A stretch of 64,000 nt of DNA from JACDAN01 sp963801855 (GTDB taxonomy: Bacteria; Actinomycetota; Thermoleophilia; Gaiellales; Gaiellaceae): contig CAWDGK010000005.1 of assembly GCA_963801855.1 (NCBI GenBank), forward strand, positions 186,001 through 250,000, in the 5' to 3' direction. The notes below the pieces were generated by a model. That model saw only the letters and a list, made by a program, of their open reading frames with translations. It did no database searches and was not told where the DNA came from. This document shows positions 33,180 to 42,012 of this stretch, piece by piece. Position numbers and translations under genes: made by a program. Each line of letters starts with the position of its first letter. Position 1 is the first letter of the stretch.

Positions 33180-33710
33180 TTAGTCGTCCGAGTCGTCTGA
33201 GCCGGACCCGGAGTTGTCGTCTCCGCCGCCGGAGCCGGAGTTGTCGTCGTCTCCGCCACCCGAGCCGCGGTTCGAGCCGGAGCGGTCGTCGTCGCCTCCG
33301 TCGTCGTCACCGCCGCCTGGGCCGCGGTTCGGACCGGAGCGGTCGTCGTCGCCTCCGTTGTCGTCGTTTCCGGTCGTCGTTCCTGGGCCGACACCGGTGC
33401 ACCGGGGATCGTTCGCATGCTCCGCCTCGTCGCACGGACCGCTGATGTCCGCCCCGGTCGTCGTGCCGGTCGTCGTGCCGGTTGTCGTGCCGGTCGTGGT
33501 GGTACCGGTCGTACCGGTGGCCGTCGTCTCCGCAGTCGTCGTGCCTGCGGTGGTGCCGGTCGTGGTACCCGTGGTGCTGCCGTCGGTGGTCGTGCCGGTC
33601 AAGGTGCTGACCCCGTCGTCGGAGGATCCGCCCGAGACGGCTCCCCCGGCGAGCGCGCCGCCGGCAGCCAGCAGCACGAGAGCCGCCAGGCCGATGATCA
33701 ACTTGTTCAT
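33180..33710 (-). CDS. secreted Thr-repeat and Asp/Gly/Ser-rich protein
   Basis: A 176-residue protein. ATG 33710 follows AAAGGAGGAGC, an excellent ribosome-binding site, and encodes signal peptide MNKLIIGLAALVLLAAGGAL. Then come TTTG repeats (TTTGTTTGTTTG), a short ordered island with two cysteines (GPCDEAEHANDPRC), and an acidic tail of repeated GGDDDRSGxNRGxGGG units ending SGSGSDDSDD. Such composition suggests an extended, possibly cation-binding surface protein; function unknown. It precedes the cupredoxin gene in the same orientation. Confidence 0.7.
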   Translation of the reverse strand: MNKLIIGLAALVLLAAGGALAGGAVSGGSSDDGVSTLTGTTTDGSTTGTTTGTTAGTTTAETTATGTTGTTTTGTTTGTTTGTTTGADISGPCDEAEHANDPRCTGVGPGTTTGNDDNGGDDDRSGPNRGPGGGDDDGGDDDRSGSNRGSGGGDDDNSGSGGGDDNSGSGSDDSDD

Positions 33711-33795
33711 TGCTCCTCCTTTGTCCATGGACTGAGGTTCGTCCACGGCCACCCAAGAGCGGGCAAACCCCGCCTAGAGGAGCGGAAAGCTTTGG

Positions 33796-34531
33796 TTAAG
33801 CCTTGGTAGCCCCGTCGCCGGGGAGACGGGCCCCTCCGGCTGCGCGGCGAAGCGACGGCACCGGATCGGCGGCGGGCCGGGCTACGACGAGAACGGCGCC
33901 ATAGCCGTCTCCCGCGAGAGCATCGACGAGGAGCTGGAGGCCGACGGCAAGCGCGAACGCCTTGTGCGCGTGCTCGCCGCCGAACGGGACGAGTTCCTCC
34001 TTCGATGCGAGGCCGGCGATCACATCCCCGTACGTGACACGTCCCATGGAGACATCGGTGACGATCGGCTCTCCATCCGAGCTCGGAATGGCGATCGAGA
34101 GCGGGTTGGTTCCGACCAGTGGCGGGCCGCCGTCGGAATGGCCCAGGCGAGCAGGCGACGTTGCGGTGAGCGCGGCAACGAGCCCAGCGTCAGCGAGTCG
34201 CCGGGTCCAGTAGCCGAGCATTCCCGTCGGAAAGCAGTTGGCGGCCACCACCACCCGCGCATTCGCCGGGGGTGACGCGATCTGCGCGTCGCAGACGGCG
34301 GCGAGCGTCAGGTAGCCGACCGCGCCGCGACCGTCCCACCGCTCGAAGCCCTCGTCTGCGGTGATCCGCTCGGGTCGCGCCTTCGGATCGATCTCCTGGC
34401 CCGCGAGCCACTCGACCCGCGAAAGGCCGTGGCCCTGCTTCCCGCGCCGCTCGGCCTCCAGGAAGTGATCTGCGAGGACGGCTGCGTCGGCCTCCTCGAA
34501 GCCGAGCTCCCGAATCCTCGGGAGGACCTCG

Positions 34532-34542
<11 letters not shown>
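33796..34542 (-). CDS. malate/L-lactate dehydrogenase-family (Ldh_2) oxidoreductase, short form
   Basis: A 248-residue member of the NAD(P)-dependent Ldh_2 family, which includes malate, L-lactate and ureidoglycolate dehydrogenases. Family-like segments are ERRGKQGHGLSRVEWL, ANCFPTGMLGYWTRRLADAGLV, GTNPLSIAIPSSDGEPIVTDVSMG and GEHAHKAFALAVGLQLLVDALAG. Typical members have 330-350 residues, so a region is missing, although the C-terminus still ends RLPGDG. The substrate cannot be assigned. It starts at ATG 34542, 11 bases inside the end of mrp. Confidence 0.72.
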
Positions 34543-35644
<1,102 letters not shown>

Positions 35645-35667
35645 CGGAAAAGGACCGTATCAGCGGG

Positions 35668-36399
35668 CTAATCCCTCAAGAGCTCCTTGAGGCGTAGGCC
35701 GTTTCTGACGGCGAACCCCTCCCAGTCGTTGTTGTAGTACGCGTAGACGTCGATGCCGGCATCGCGCCACACGCCGATCCGCTCGGCCCATTCCGCGATC
35801 TCGCGCTCGGAGTAGTTCCCCCGCTGGCCTCGCGTCCCCGAGTGAAACCTGACGAACGTCCAGTCAGCGGTCAACTCGATCCGGCGGAAGGGGTACTTCG
35901 GGCTGTCGGGGATCACGAGCGCGACGCTGTGCTCGCGGAGCAGGTCGTAAACGGGGTCGACGTACCAGCTCGGCTCGCGGAACTCGACGCAGTGCCGGCC
36001 TTGCGGGAGCCGCGAAAGCGCGTTCCCAAGCCGCTCGTCGTCCCGCTTGAACGTCGGCGGGAGCTGCCAGAGCACCGGCCCCATCTTCGGGGACCGCGCC
36101 AGCGGCGCGATCCGCGAGTAGAAGAGCGGGACTCCCTGCTCGAGCCCGGTCAGTCGCTTGATGTGCGTGATGTAACGGCTCATCTTCACCGCGAACAGGA
36201 ACCCGCGAGGGCTTCGCTCCACCCAGCCCCGCACGGCCGAGACGGTGGGCAGGCGGTAGAAGGTGTTGTTGATCTCGACGGTGTCGAAGAGCGTCGCGTA
36301 GTACTCGAGCCACGCCTTGGCCGGCAGGCCCTTCGGATAGATGAGCTCGCGCCAGTGAGCGTAGTTCCAGCCCGAGCACCCGATCCGAATCTCGCTCAC
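35668..36399 (-). CDS. DUF72 domain protein (TIM-barrel fold)
   Basis: A 243-residue DUF72/YecE-like protein: IRIGCSGWNYAHWRE, FDTVEINNTFYRLP, FAVKMSRYITH, CVEFREPSWYV and YAYYNNDWEGFAV are all characteristic. GTG 36399 overlaps the upstream stop (GTGA), which fixes the start. Function of the family is not established. Confidence 0.9.
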   Translation of the reverse strand: MSEIRIGCSGWNYAHWRELIYPKGLPAKAWLEYYATLFDTVEINNTFYRLPTVSAVRGWVERSPRGFLFAVKMSRYITHIKRLTGLEQGVPLFYSRIAPLARSPKMGPVLWQLPPTFKRDDERLGNALSRLPQGRHCVEFREPSWYVDPVYDLLREHSVALVIPDSPKYPFRRIELTADWTFVRFHSGTRGQRGNYSEREIAEWAERIGVWRDAGIDVYAYYNNDWEGFAVRNGLRLKELLRD

Positions 36400-37202
36400 A
36401 TCACGAGAATCTCCGAAAGTCGACCGCGTAACTCCTCCGTTGGCGCGGCGGTGACGAGCGAGCGGTGAGCGGTGTCGAGCGGTGATGCCTCCCACGGGCC
36501 CGCGTCGGCGTAACCGATCGAGAGGCCGACTTCTCTGACGATCAACTGGGCGGCGGCGGTGTCGACCGCCCGCGCCTCGCGCAGGGAACAGACGGCGTCC
36601 ACCCGGCCGGCGGCGAACTGGCAGAGCGAGAGCGCGAGCGACCCCGTGATTCGGAAGCGCTGCGCGTAGCCGGTCAGCGCCTCCGCGTGGTCCGCGACCG
36701 ACGCGGCCAGCGTCCCTTCCATGGCGAGGATCTCCACCGTGTCCTTCGGGCGCACGCCGCCGAGCGGTCGACCGTCAAGGCTTGCCCCCTCGCCACGAAC
36801 AGCCGTCCACTCCTCGCCGGTGCCGAAGTCGTGGACGAATCCGAAGACGACGTCGCCCATGGTCGTGCCCTCGGCCACTGCGATCGAGAGACAGAAGTTC
36901 CGCAGGCCGCGCTTGGCGTTCACCGACCCGTCGATCGGGTCGACGACGACCAGTGTGTCCGAGGTGCCGAACGTCCGCTCGCCGAGCTCCTCCGAGACCA
37001 GGGTGAACTCCGTCCCGCCTCGGTGGAGCTCCTCGAGCCGAGCGACGACGGCGCGTTCGGCCGCATCGTCGACGGCAGTCGTGTCGTCGCCGCCCACGCC
37101 GGTGGCGAGGATGGGCTCGCGCTCGACCCGCGTCGGCAGTTTCTCCAGGGCCAGGCTCACGTCCGCAGCCGCGGCCCGGCAGAGCTCCAGCCAGGGCGTC
37201 AT
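36396..37202 (-). CDS. inositol-monophosphatase-family phosphatase
   Basis: A 268-residue member of the lithium-sensitive Mg-dependent phosphatase family. Metal ligands are Glu71-Glu72 (LVSEELG) and Asp88-Pro-Ile-Asp91-Gly-Ser93 (VVDPIDGSVNAKRG). The usual second motif WDxAAG appears as VDTAAAQLIVREVG, with Val in place of Trp. Substrate could be inositol phosphate, FBP or PAP. Overlaps the DUF1015 gene upstream and DUF72 downstream, indicating one operon. Confidence 0.85.
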   Translation of the reverse strand: MTPWLELCRAAAADVSLALEKLPTRVEREPILATGVGGDDTTAVDDAAERAVVARLEELHRGGTEFTLVSEELGERTFGTSDTLVVVDPIDGSVNAKRGLRNFCLSIAVAEGTTMGDVVFGFVHDFGTGEEWTAVRGEGASLDGRPLGGVRPKDTVEILAMEGTLAASVADHAEALTGYAQRFRITGSLALSLCQFAAGRVDAVCSLREARAVDTAAAQLIVREVGLSIGYADAGPWEASPLDTAHRSLVTAAPTEELRGRLSEILVM

Positions 37203-38257
37203 TCGAGCGGGAGGAACAACAGGCCGGAGAGAAGCTTGGGATAGAAGTACGTCGTCTTCTGGGGCAGCGTCTCGCCGGCCTGAGCAAATCGAAAGACATC
37301 TTCGATTCGCGTCGCTCGGACGATGAACGCCCCTTCGGCGCGGCCCTGCTCCACGGCGGCGACGGCCTCCTCCACGGACGGTGTGTAGGTCACCGGCCCG
37401 GATGCGAGCGACTCCACGAGCTGGACGTCGAGCACCCCCTCGTCTCCCTCGACGAGCGCTGCGCCTCCCTTCCGGTAGACCACGGTTGCAGCGCGGTCGG
37501 GCGGCTCGGCGTCGAGGGCGGCGAGCGCCTCCTCGAGGTCCTGGGTCGCGGCCGTCCCGTTCAGGTGCTCCGCGATCCGGTGGGTCGGGAAGATCATGAG
37601 ACCGCGATCCTCGGTGGAGACGAGGACGACCAGGATGTGCTCGGCTCCGAAGGCGATCGCCGTCTCGTAGCGGTGGTGGCCGTCGGCGATCAGCAGCTGA
37701 TTGTCGGCGAACGACTCCGCGATGCCTCCCGGCGGAATTCTCCAGAGCCTCGCGCCCTCCACTTCCATGTCCGGCTCGCCTGAAGGCTGGCTGTACGGGG
37801 GCTCGCCGTCGTAGAGCACGAAGATCGGCTCCGGATGAGCCTGGAGCGCATCGAGGAGCCGCAGCCGGCCCTCCTTCGGCCCTGCGTGCGTGCGCTCGTG
37901 CGGCAGCACGACCCTGTTCTCGTACGGCTCGACACGGAGAGAGGCGACGAGGCCGCGACGCGTCCGCTCCACTCCGTCGGGCCCGACGTACTCCTGCTCG
38001 AGGGCCCAGTACGACGGTTCCGAATCACGAACGAGGGCGCCGTCGGAAAGCCATTCCCGCCAGAGCCGGGCGGCATCGGCCTCGTCGTCGGGCAGGGTCA
38101 GGTGGACGACGTTGAACGGGCTTTGCGCCATCAGCTTCTCGCGTTGCGTGTCGTCGATCACGTCGTACGGAGGAGCGACGAGTTGCTCCAACGGGCCGGC
38201 GACGGACTCGTCGAAGCGGACGGCCCGAATCGGCTTGATCACGGCCACGAGCCGCAC
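37199..38257 (-). CDS. DUF1015 family protein
   Basis: A 352-residue protein. VIKPIRAVRFDE, APPYDVIDD, LLIADGHHRYETA and THRI are typical of DUF1015, whose members are sometimes described as HTH-containing or serine-kinase-related. Three GTG codons compete for the start; I choose 38257, with AGGA 8 bases upstream. A TAGGCT -10 box at 38275-38280 overlaps the -10 of the divergent HD gene. Role unknown. Confidence 0.85.
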   Translation of the reverse strand: MRLVAVIKPIRAVRFDESVAGPLEQLVAPPYDVIDDTQREKLMAQSPFNVVHLTLPDDEADAARLWREWLSDGALVRDSEPSYWALEQEYVGPDGVERTRRGLVASLRVEPYENRVVLPHERTHAGPKEGRLRLLDALQAHPEPIFVLYDGEPPYSQPSGEPDMEVEGARLWRIPPGGIAESFADNQLLIADGHHRYETAIAFGAEHILVVLVSTEDRGLMIFPTHRIAEHLNGTAATQDLEEALAALDAEPPDRAATVVYRKGGAALVEGDEGVLDVQLVESLASGPVTYTPSVEEAVAAVEQGRAEGAFIVRATRIEDVFRFAQAGETLPQKTTYFYPKLLSGLLFLPLE

Positions 38258-38274
38258 CGTACCATCCTGCTTCG

Positions 38275-38284
38275 AGCCTAGACT
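38275..38284. promoter_or_regulatory. overlapping divergent -10 boxes
   Basis: AGCCTAGACT contains TAGACT (38279-38284) reading right, 6 bases before the GTG of the HD gene, and TAGGCT (38275-38280) reading left towards the DUF1015 gene. The two boxes share two bases, so the promoters should compete. Confidence 0.45.
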
Positions 38285-38290
38285 CGGGCC

Positions 38291-39133
38291 GTGAGCACCA
38301 TCGCCGACCTGGCCGAGAATCGCGTCGTCGAGGGCACGTACGCGGTCGCCAAGAAGGAGCGGCGACGGACGAAAACGGGCTCCGACTACCTCGCGCTCGA
38401 GCTCGTCGACCAAAGTGGAAAGATCGAGGCCAGGGTCTGGAACGACGTCGAGCTGCTCGACGGCCGCTTCGTGGAAGGCGACGCTGTGCGAGTCCTGGGC
38501 CGGGTCGACAAGTTCCGGGACCGGCTCCAGCTCGACGTCCGCGCGATCGAGCATGCCGAGGGACAGGACGCAGCAGAGCTGACGCCGGCGATGCGCCGCG
38601 ACGCAGACGAGCTCGACGGGTTCCTCGAGTTCCTGGGTGGAGAGATCTCGCACGCCGGCCTGAAGACCCTCGTCGGCCGCTTCCTCGCCGACGAGCGCTT
38701 TCGAGCCAGGCTCCGCGAGCTTCCGGCGAGCCCGGAGTCTCACCACGTCTACGCGGGAGGCCTGCTCGAGCACACGGTCGCCGTTGCGACGCTGTGCCGT
38801 GAGACCGCCCAGGTGCACCCGCGGCTCCGAGGAGACCTCCTGGTCGCGGCTGCGCTGCTGCACGATGCGGGCAGGACGCTCGAGCTGGGACGCGGCCCCG
38901 CGTTCAGGCCGACGGAGGAGGGACGCCTGCTCGGGCACGTCCAGCTCGGGATCCGCTCGATCGAAGCGCACGCCGGAGGGCTGGAGCGCGGAGTCCTCGC
39001 CGAGGTCGTCCACGCCGTGGCCGTCCACCACGACGGCCGAGCCGCGCGCACTGCGGAGGCCGCCGTTCTCTACCACGCGAACCAGCTCGACGCCGTAGCG
39101 GCCACGCAGGCCCATCCCGGAGTAGCCTCTTAG
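38291..39133 (+). CDS. YhaM-like OB-fold plus HD domain 3'-5' exoribonuclease
   Basis: A 280-residue protein. An N-terminal OB-fold (GSDYLALELVDQSGKIEARVWND, seen in part) is followed by an HD phosphohydrolase domain: SHHVYAGGLLEHTVAV, then LLVAAALLHDAGRTLEL. This layout matches YhaM/CBF1 exoribonucleases. The last HD ligand is usually Asp in ADxLDA, but here reads HANQLDA, so the metal site may be altered. GTG start with TAGACT 6 bases upstream, hence a likely leaderless mRNA. Confidence 0.8.
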   Translation: MSTIADLAENRVVEGTYAVAKKERRRTKTGSDYLALELVDQSGKIEARVWNDVELLDGRFVEGDAVRVLGRVDKFRDRLQLDVRAIEHAEGQDAAELTPAMRRDADELDGFLEFLGGEISHAGLKTLVGRFLADERFRARLRELPASPESHHVYAGGLLEHTVAVATLCRETAQVHPRLRGDLLVAAALLHDAGRTLELGRGPAFRPTEEGRLLGHVQLGIRSIEAHAGGLERGVLAEVVHAVAVHHDGRAARTAEAAVLYHANQLDAVAATQAHPGVAS

Positions 39134-39136
39134 AGC

Positions 39137-39970
39137 GTGATCGCAGCGGTCTGTGCGCTCGGGGCGAGCATCGCCTGGGGAGTCGGCGACTTCCTCGGCG
39201 GTCTGAAGAGCCGAACGGTCCCGCTCCTCGTCGTCCTGCTCCTGGCGCAGGTCTCGGGGCTGATCGGCGTGGCGATCGCGGTCGGGATCGCCGGGAACCC
39301 CCCGCCGGGTGTCTCCGTCTTGTGGGCCGCCGTCGCCGGTGTCTTCGGCACCGTCGGCCTCGCCGCCTTCTACCGCGGTATGGCGGTCGGCTCGATCAGC
39401 GTCGTCGCACCGATCGTCGCCGTGGCCGCGATCGTTCCCGTCACGTTCGGTATCGCAACCGGCGACGACCTCTCGACCGCGCAGCTCGCCGGATTCGCCC
39501 TGGCGTTGGCCGGCGTTGCGCTCGCCTCGTTCGAGCGACGCCAGGGAGGCTCCGCCCAGGTCGCCGCCGGAGTCCCGTGGGCGCTCGCGGCGATCGTCGG
39601 CTTCGGCGGCTACTACGTGCCGATGCACGAGGCGAGCGAGCAGGACTTCCTGTGGGCATCGCTGATCTACCGGGCGACGGTAGGCGCGCTCGCGCTCGCG
39701 GCGTGGCTCGTCCTCCGTCCCCCGCTGGCGGCGGCGAGGGGCAGTCTGGGCACGATCGCGCTCATAGGCGTCGCGGACACGTTGGGAAACGTCCTGTTCG
39801 CGGCGGCAGCGAGCCAGGGCGAGGTCAGCGTGGTCTCCGTGCTCGCGACGCTCTATCCAGTGACGACTGTCGCGCTCGCCGCACTCGTTCTGTCGGAGCG
39901 GCTAGCGCGCCACCAGCTCTTCGGTGTGGTGGCCGCTCTCGCGGGTGTCGTGCTGATCTCCGCCGGTTAG
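39137..39970 (+). CDS. EamA/DMT-family transporter
   Basis: A 277-residue membrane protein with about ten hydrophobic helices in two EamA repeats (first MIAAVCALGASIAWGVGDFL, second starting near VPWALAAIVGFGGYYV). DMT exporters move small metabolites; the substrate is unknown. The GTG start lies 3 bases after the HD gene stop. The 3' end overlaps the convergent arsR-like gene by 69 bases. Confidence 0.85.
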   Translation: MIAAVCALGASIAWGVGDFLGGLKSRTVPLLVVLLLAQVSGLIGVAIAVGIAGNPPPGVSVLWAAVAGVFGTVGLAAFYRGMAVGSISVVAPIVAVAAIVPVTFGIATGDDLSTAQLAGFALALAGVALASFERRQGGSAQVAAGVPWALAAIVGFGGYYVPMHEASEQDFLWASLIYRATVGALALAAWLVLRPPLAAARGSLGTIALIGVADTLGNVLFAAAASQGEVSVVSVLATLYPVTTVALAALVLSERLARHQLFGVVAALAGVVLISAG

Positions 39971-40282
39971 CGCGAAGCCGAGCGCTTCCACGGCGTCGGG
40001 TACGAGCCGGTAGTAGGCCCAGGTGCCACGGCGCGTGCTCTCCACGAGCCCGGCCTCCCGGAGGATCTTCAGATGATGCGAGATCGTCGGCTGCGACAAC
40101 CCGAGGGGCTCGAGGTTGCAGACACAGCACTCCTCGGATGCGGCGAGCTGGTTGACGATCGCGAGCCGGGTCGGGTCGCCGAGCGCCTTGAACTGCGCGG
40201 CGAGCGTGGCCCGCTCTTCGGGCGGAAGGAGCGGTGCGCCTGGAGTGCAGCAGGGGGACTGGAGCAGTTGCAATGTCTTCAT
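39902..40282 (-). CDS. ArsR/SmtB-family metal-responsive repressor
   Basis: A 126-residue winged-helix repressor. The helix-turn-helix is LSQPTISHHLKILREAGLV (residues 62-80). Metal-sensing cysteines lie in the alpha3-type motif ECCVCNL (Cys52, 53, 55), with an extra N-terminal pair Cys11-Cys12. This matches arsenic- or cadmium-sensing members. It is expected to leave DNA when metal binds. The intergenic region to 40335 holds an inverted repeat and the start of a Cys-rich micropeptide, the likely regulated gene. Confidence 0.88.
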   Translation of the reverse strand: MKTLQLLQSPCCTPGAPLLPPEERATLAAQFKALGDPTRLAIVNQLAASEECCVCNLEPLGLSQPTISHHLKILREAGLVESTRRGTWAYYRLVPDAVEALGFALTGGDQHDTRESGHHTEELVAR

Positions 40283-40302
40283 CGACAGACTTCAATATAG
40301 TA

Positions 40303-40321
40303 CATCGACGTTCTATCGATG
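40303..40321. promoter_or_regulatory. candidate ArsR operator CATCGA-N7-TCGATG
   Basis: A 6-bp inverted repeat lies in an AT-rich 52-bp gap between the ArsR start (40282) and the micropeptide (40335). A further CATCGA at 40280-40285 and TATAGT/TATATT boxes at about 40294-40300 lie beside it, so binding would block both promoters. Confidence 0.5.
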
Positions 40322-40334
40322 AAAGGAGAGCGCC

Positions 40335-40376
40335 ATGTCCTGTTGCGACTGCGATTGCGGCGACGGGTGCTGCTGA
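40335..40376 (+). CDS. 13-residue cysteine-rich peptide, metallothionein-like
   Basis: The ORF ATG...TGA encodes MSCCDCDCGDGCC: seven cysteines in thirteen residues. AAAGGAG ends 6 bases before the ATG, one of the best ribosome-binding sites in the window. It is divergent from an ArsR-type repressor with a shared operator-like palindrome. Metal chelation or sequestration is inferred. No homologue is known to me, and ORFs this short are normally skipped by gene callers. Confidence 0.6.
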   Translation: MSCCDCDCGDGCC

Positions 40377-40401
40377 CCGCTCGGGGGGCAGAGCCCTCCC
40401 T

Positions 40402-41361
40402 CTAGGCGACATTGCGCCGGATCAGCAGGAACCCGAGCGGCACGAGCGCCGCGAGGAAGACGTACGGCGCAAGCGGGTCGATGTCGGACAGCTCGGCCCG
40501 TACGACCGTGTTGCCTTCTCCGAGCATCCGCCGGGCAGCGTCGATCGCCTCGTCCAGCTCGTCCTCGTCGAAGGCCTCTCCGCCGGCGGCGGCGGCGAGC
40601 AGGCGGGCCGAGTCGGCGCTGCCCGGATCGGGGACGTACGGCTCGCGTGCGCCCTCGGGGCCGTAGACCTCCTCCCCCTCGCGCCAGAAACGGACGACGA
40701 TCAGCTGGACGTTGCCTTCGCCGAGTGCCGCCGCAATGCTCTGCGGGTTGAATCGCGTGCTCTCGGCGTCGGTGAAGACGACCGCGAGCCGCCGGTCGGC
40801 ACCCCGGAAGAAGTTCCGCGAGCCGAGGTCGGAGAGCGCGGCAAAGCTCGTCGCCCTGACGTCTCCGGCGGCCGACGAGGGAGGGCGGTCGATCCCGAGA
40901 GAGAGCCGAAGCGTCGTCTCGAACGTGCCGTGGTTCGCGGTCGGAAAGGCCAGGGGCAGGGCGCGGTCCGTCAGCGAGGCAAGCCCGACCGGCACGGTGC
41001 CGATCTCGTCCCGGAAGCGAAGCGCGGCCGAGCGCGCCCGGTCGAAACGGGTCGGATCTCCAGGCGAGTCCGCGGCGAGCATCGAGCGGGAGGTGTCGAT
41101 CACGAAGAACGCCTGCGCATCGGATCGCGCGGCCCGCTCCTCCGTGCGCTCGAGAACCGGCTGCGCCGCTCCCAGTCCGACGAGGAGCGCGAGCACGACG
41201 ATCGCCGCCACCGTCAGCCGCTGCGAGCCGCCGGGCGGCGCCAGGTGCAGGACCTGTCGCACTCGCGCCGCCCGCCGCTCGCTCCAGAAGAAGGCGGCGA
41301 GCGGCAGGGCCGCAGCGATCCCGATCAGTCCCGCGAGCGGCGTGAGGAACGAGAGCTGCAC
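40402..41361 (-). CDS. VWA-domain membrane protein (BatA/BatB-like)
   Basis: A 319-residue protein with N-terminal membrane helices (LAGLIGIAAALPLAAFFW and LTVAAIVVLALLVGLGAA), a von Willebrand A domain and a C-terminal helix (VFLAALVPLGFLLI). The MIDAS motif is DTSRS in FFVIDTSRSML, with a later TDAES. Last gene of a moxR-DUF58-VWA operon; such clusters are thought to help assemble or insert protein complexes with the MoxR ATPase. GTG start. Confidence 0.85.
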   Translation of the reverse strand: MQLSFLTPLAGLIGIAAALPLAAFFWSERRAARVRQVLHLAPPGGSQRLTVAAIVVLALLVGLGAAQPVLERTEERAARSDAQAFFVIDTSRSMLAADSPGDPTRFDRARSAALRFRDEIGTVPVGLASLTDRALPLAFPTANHGTFETTLRLSLGIDRPPSSAAGDVRATSFAALSDLGSRNFFRGADRRLAVVFTDAESTRFNPQSIAAALGEGNVQLIVVRFWREGEEVYGPEGAREPYVPDPGSADSARLLAAAAGGEAFDEDELDEAIDAARRMLGEGNTVVRAELSDIDPLAPYVFLAALVPLGFLLIRRNVA

Positions 41362-41370
41362 CTTGCGGTC

Positions 41371-42012
41371 CTAGTACCCGTGGCCGCGTCGCGGCGGAGC
41401 GCCGCCCGGCGCGCTGCGGCCTGGTCGGTAGGCCGGAATGTTCTCGCGAATCCGGATCCGTGCGGCGCTCGGATCCATCAGGCGGAGGACGAACTCGAGG
41501 TTGTACTTCGCCTCCTCGTTGGCCGGATCGATCTGAACGGCGCGGGTGAAGTCACCGATCGTGCGCCCCACCAGCGTCGGCCCGTTCACCGGGTCGGCGG
41601 TCGCCTCCTCGAACGTGAGGACACCCTGAAGCATCGCTGCCTTCGACCGGAGCGGTGCTGCGAGCCCCGAGCGCTCGGCGTTTCCGAGCGTCGCCTGCGC
41701 CTCGGCGCGAAAGGCCGGCCGCGAGAAGTCGTACGGATTCTCACCGCGGCGCGCGTCGACCGCGAATGCGCGCAACGCCCGTCGGTAGAGAAGATCGTCC
41801 TCGACCGCAAGCGCTCTCTTCAGGTACGGAAGGCGTGGCTCGACCTTCCAGAGACCCTCGGCGGCCGGGAGCGCCTCGAAGGCGATATCGCTGCGGTCGA
41901 ACGAACGCTGAACCGCCGCCGCGTCACGGGCGATCAGCGCAGCAACGAACGCGAGGACGAGCAGGCCCGCGATCGGCAGGATCCTTCGACTCAGTGCTCG
42001 CGCCCGCCTCAC
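41371..42012 (-). CDS. membrane-anchored TPR-like protein of the moxR cluster
   Basis: A 213-residue protein with one N-terminal helix (ILPIAGLLVLAFVAALIA) and an outside helical domain whose C-terminal part resembles a TPR (GDFTRAVQIDPANEEAKYNLEFVLRL). Position between two VWA genes matches BatC/BatE-like TPR proteins. GTG start overlapping the upstream stop (GTGA). Confidence 0.7.
   Translation of the reverse strand: MRRARALSRRILPIAGLLVLAFVAALIARDAAAVQRSFDRSDIAFEALPAAEGLWKVEPRLPYLKRALAVEDDLLYRRALRAFAVDARRGENPYDFSRPAFRAEAQATLGNAERSGLAAPLRSKAAMLQGVLTFEEATADPVNGPTLVGRTIGDFTRAVQIDPANEEAKYNLEFVLRLMDPSAARIRIRENIPAYRPGRSAPGGAPPRRGHGY

Noticed and set aside
33440..33600. Short tandem repeats resembling a CRISPR or VNTR
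   Set aside because: They are codon repeats for TTTG units inside a secreted protein gene; no spacers and no cas genes.
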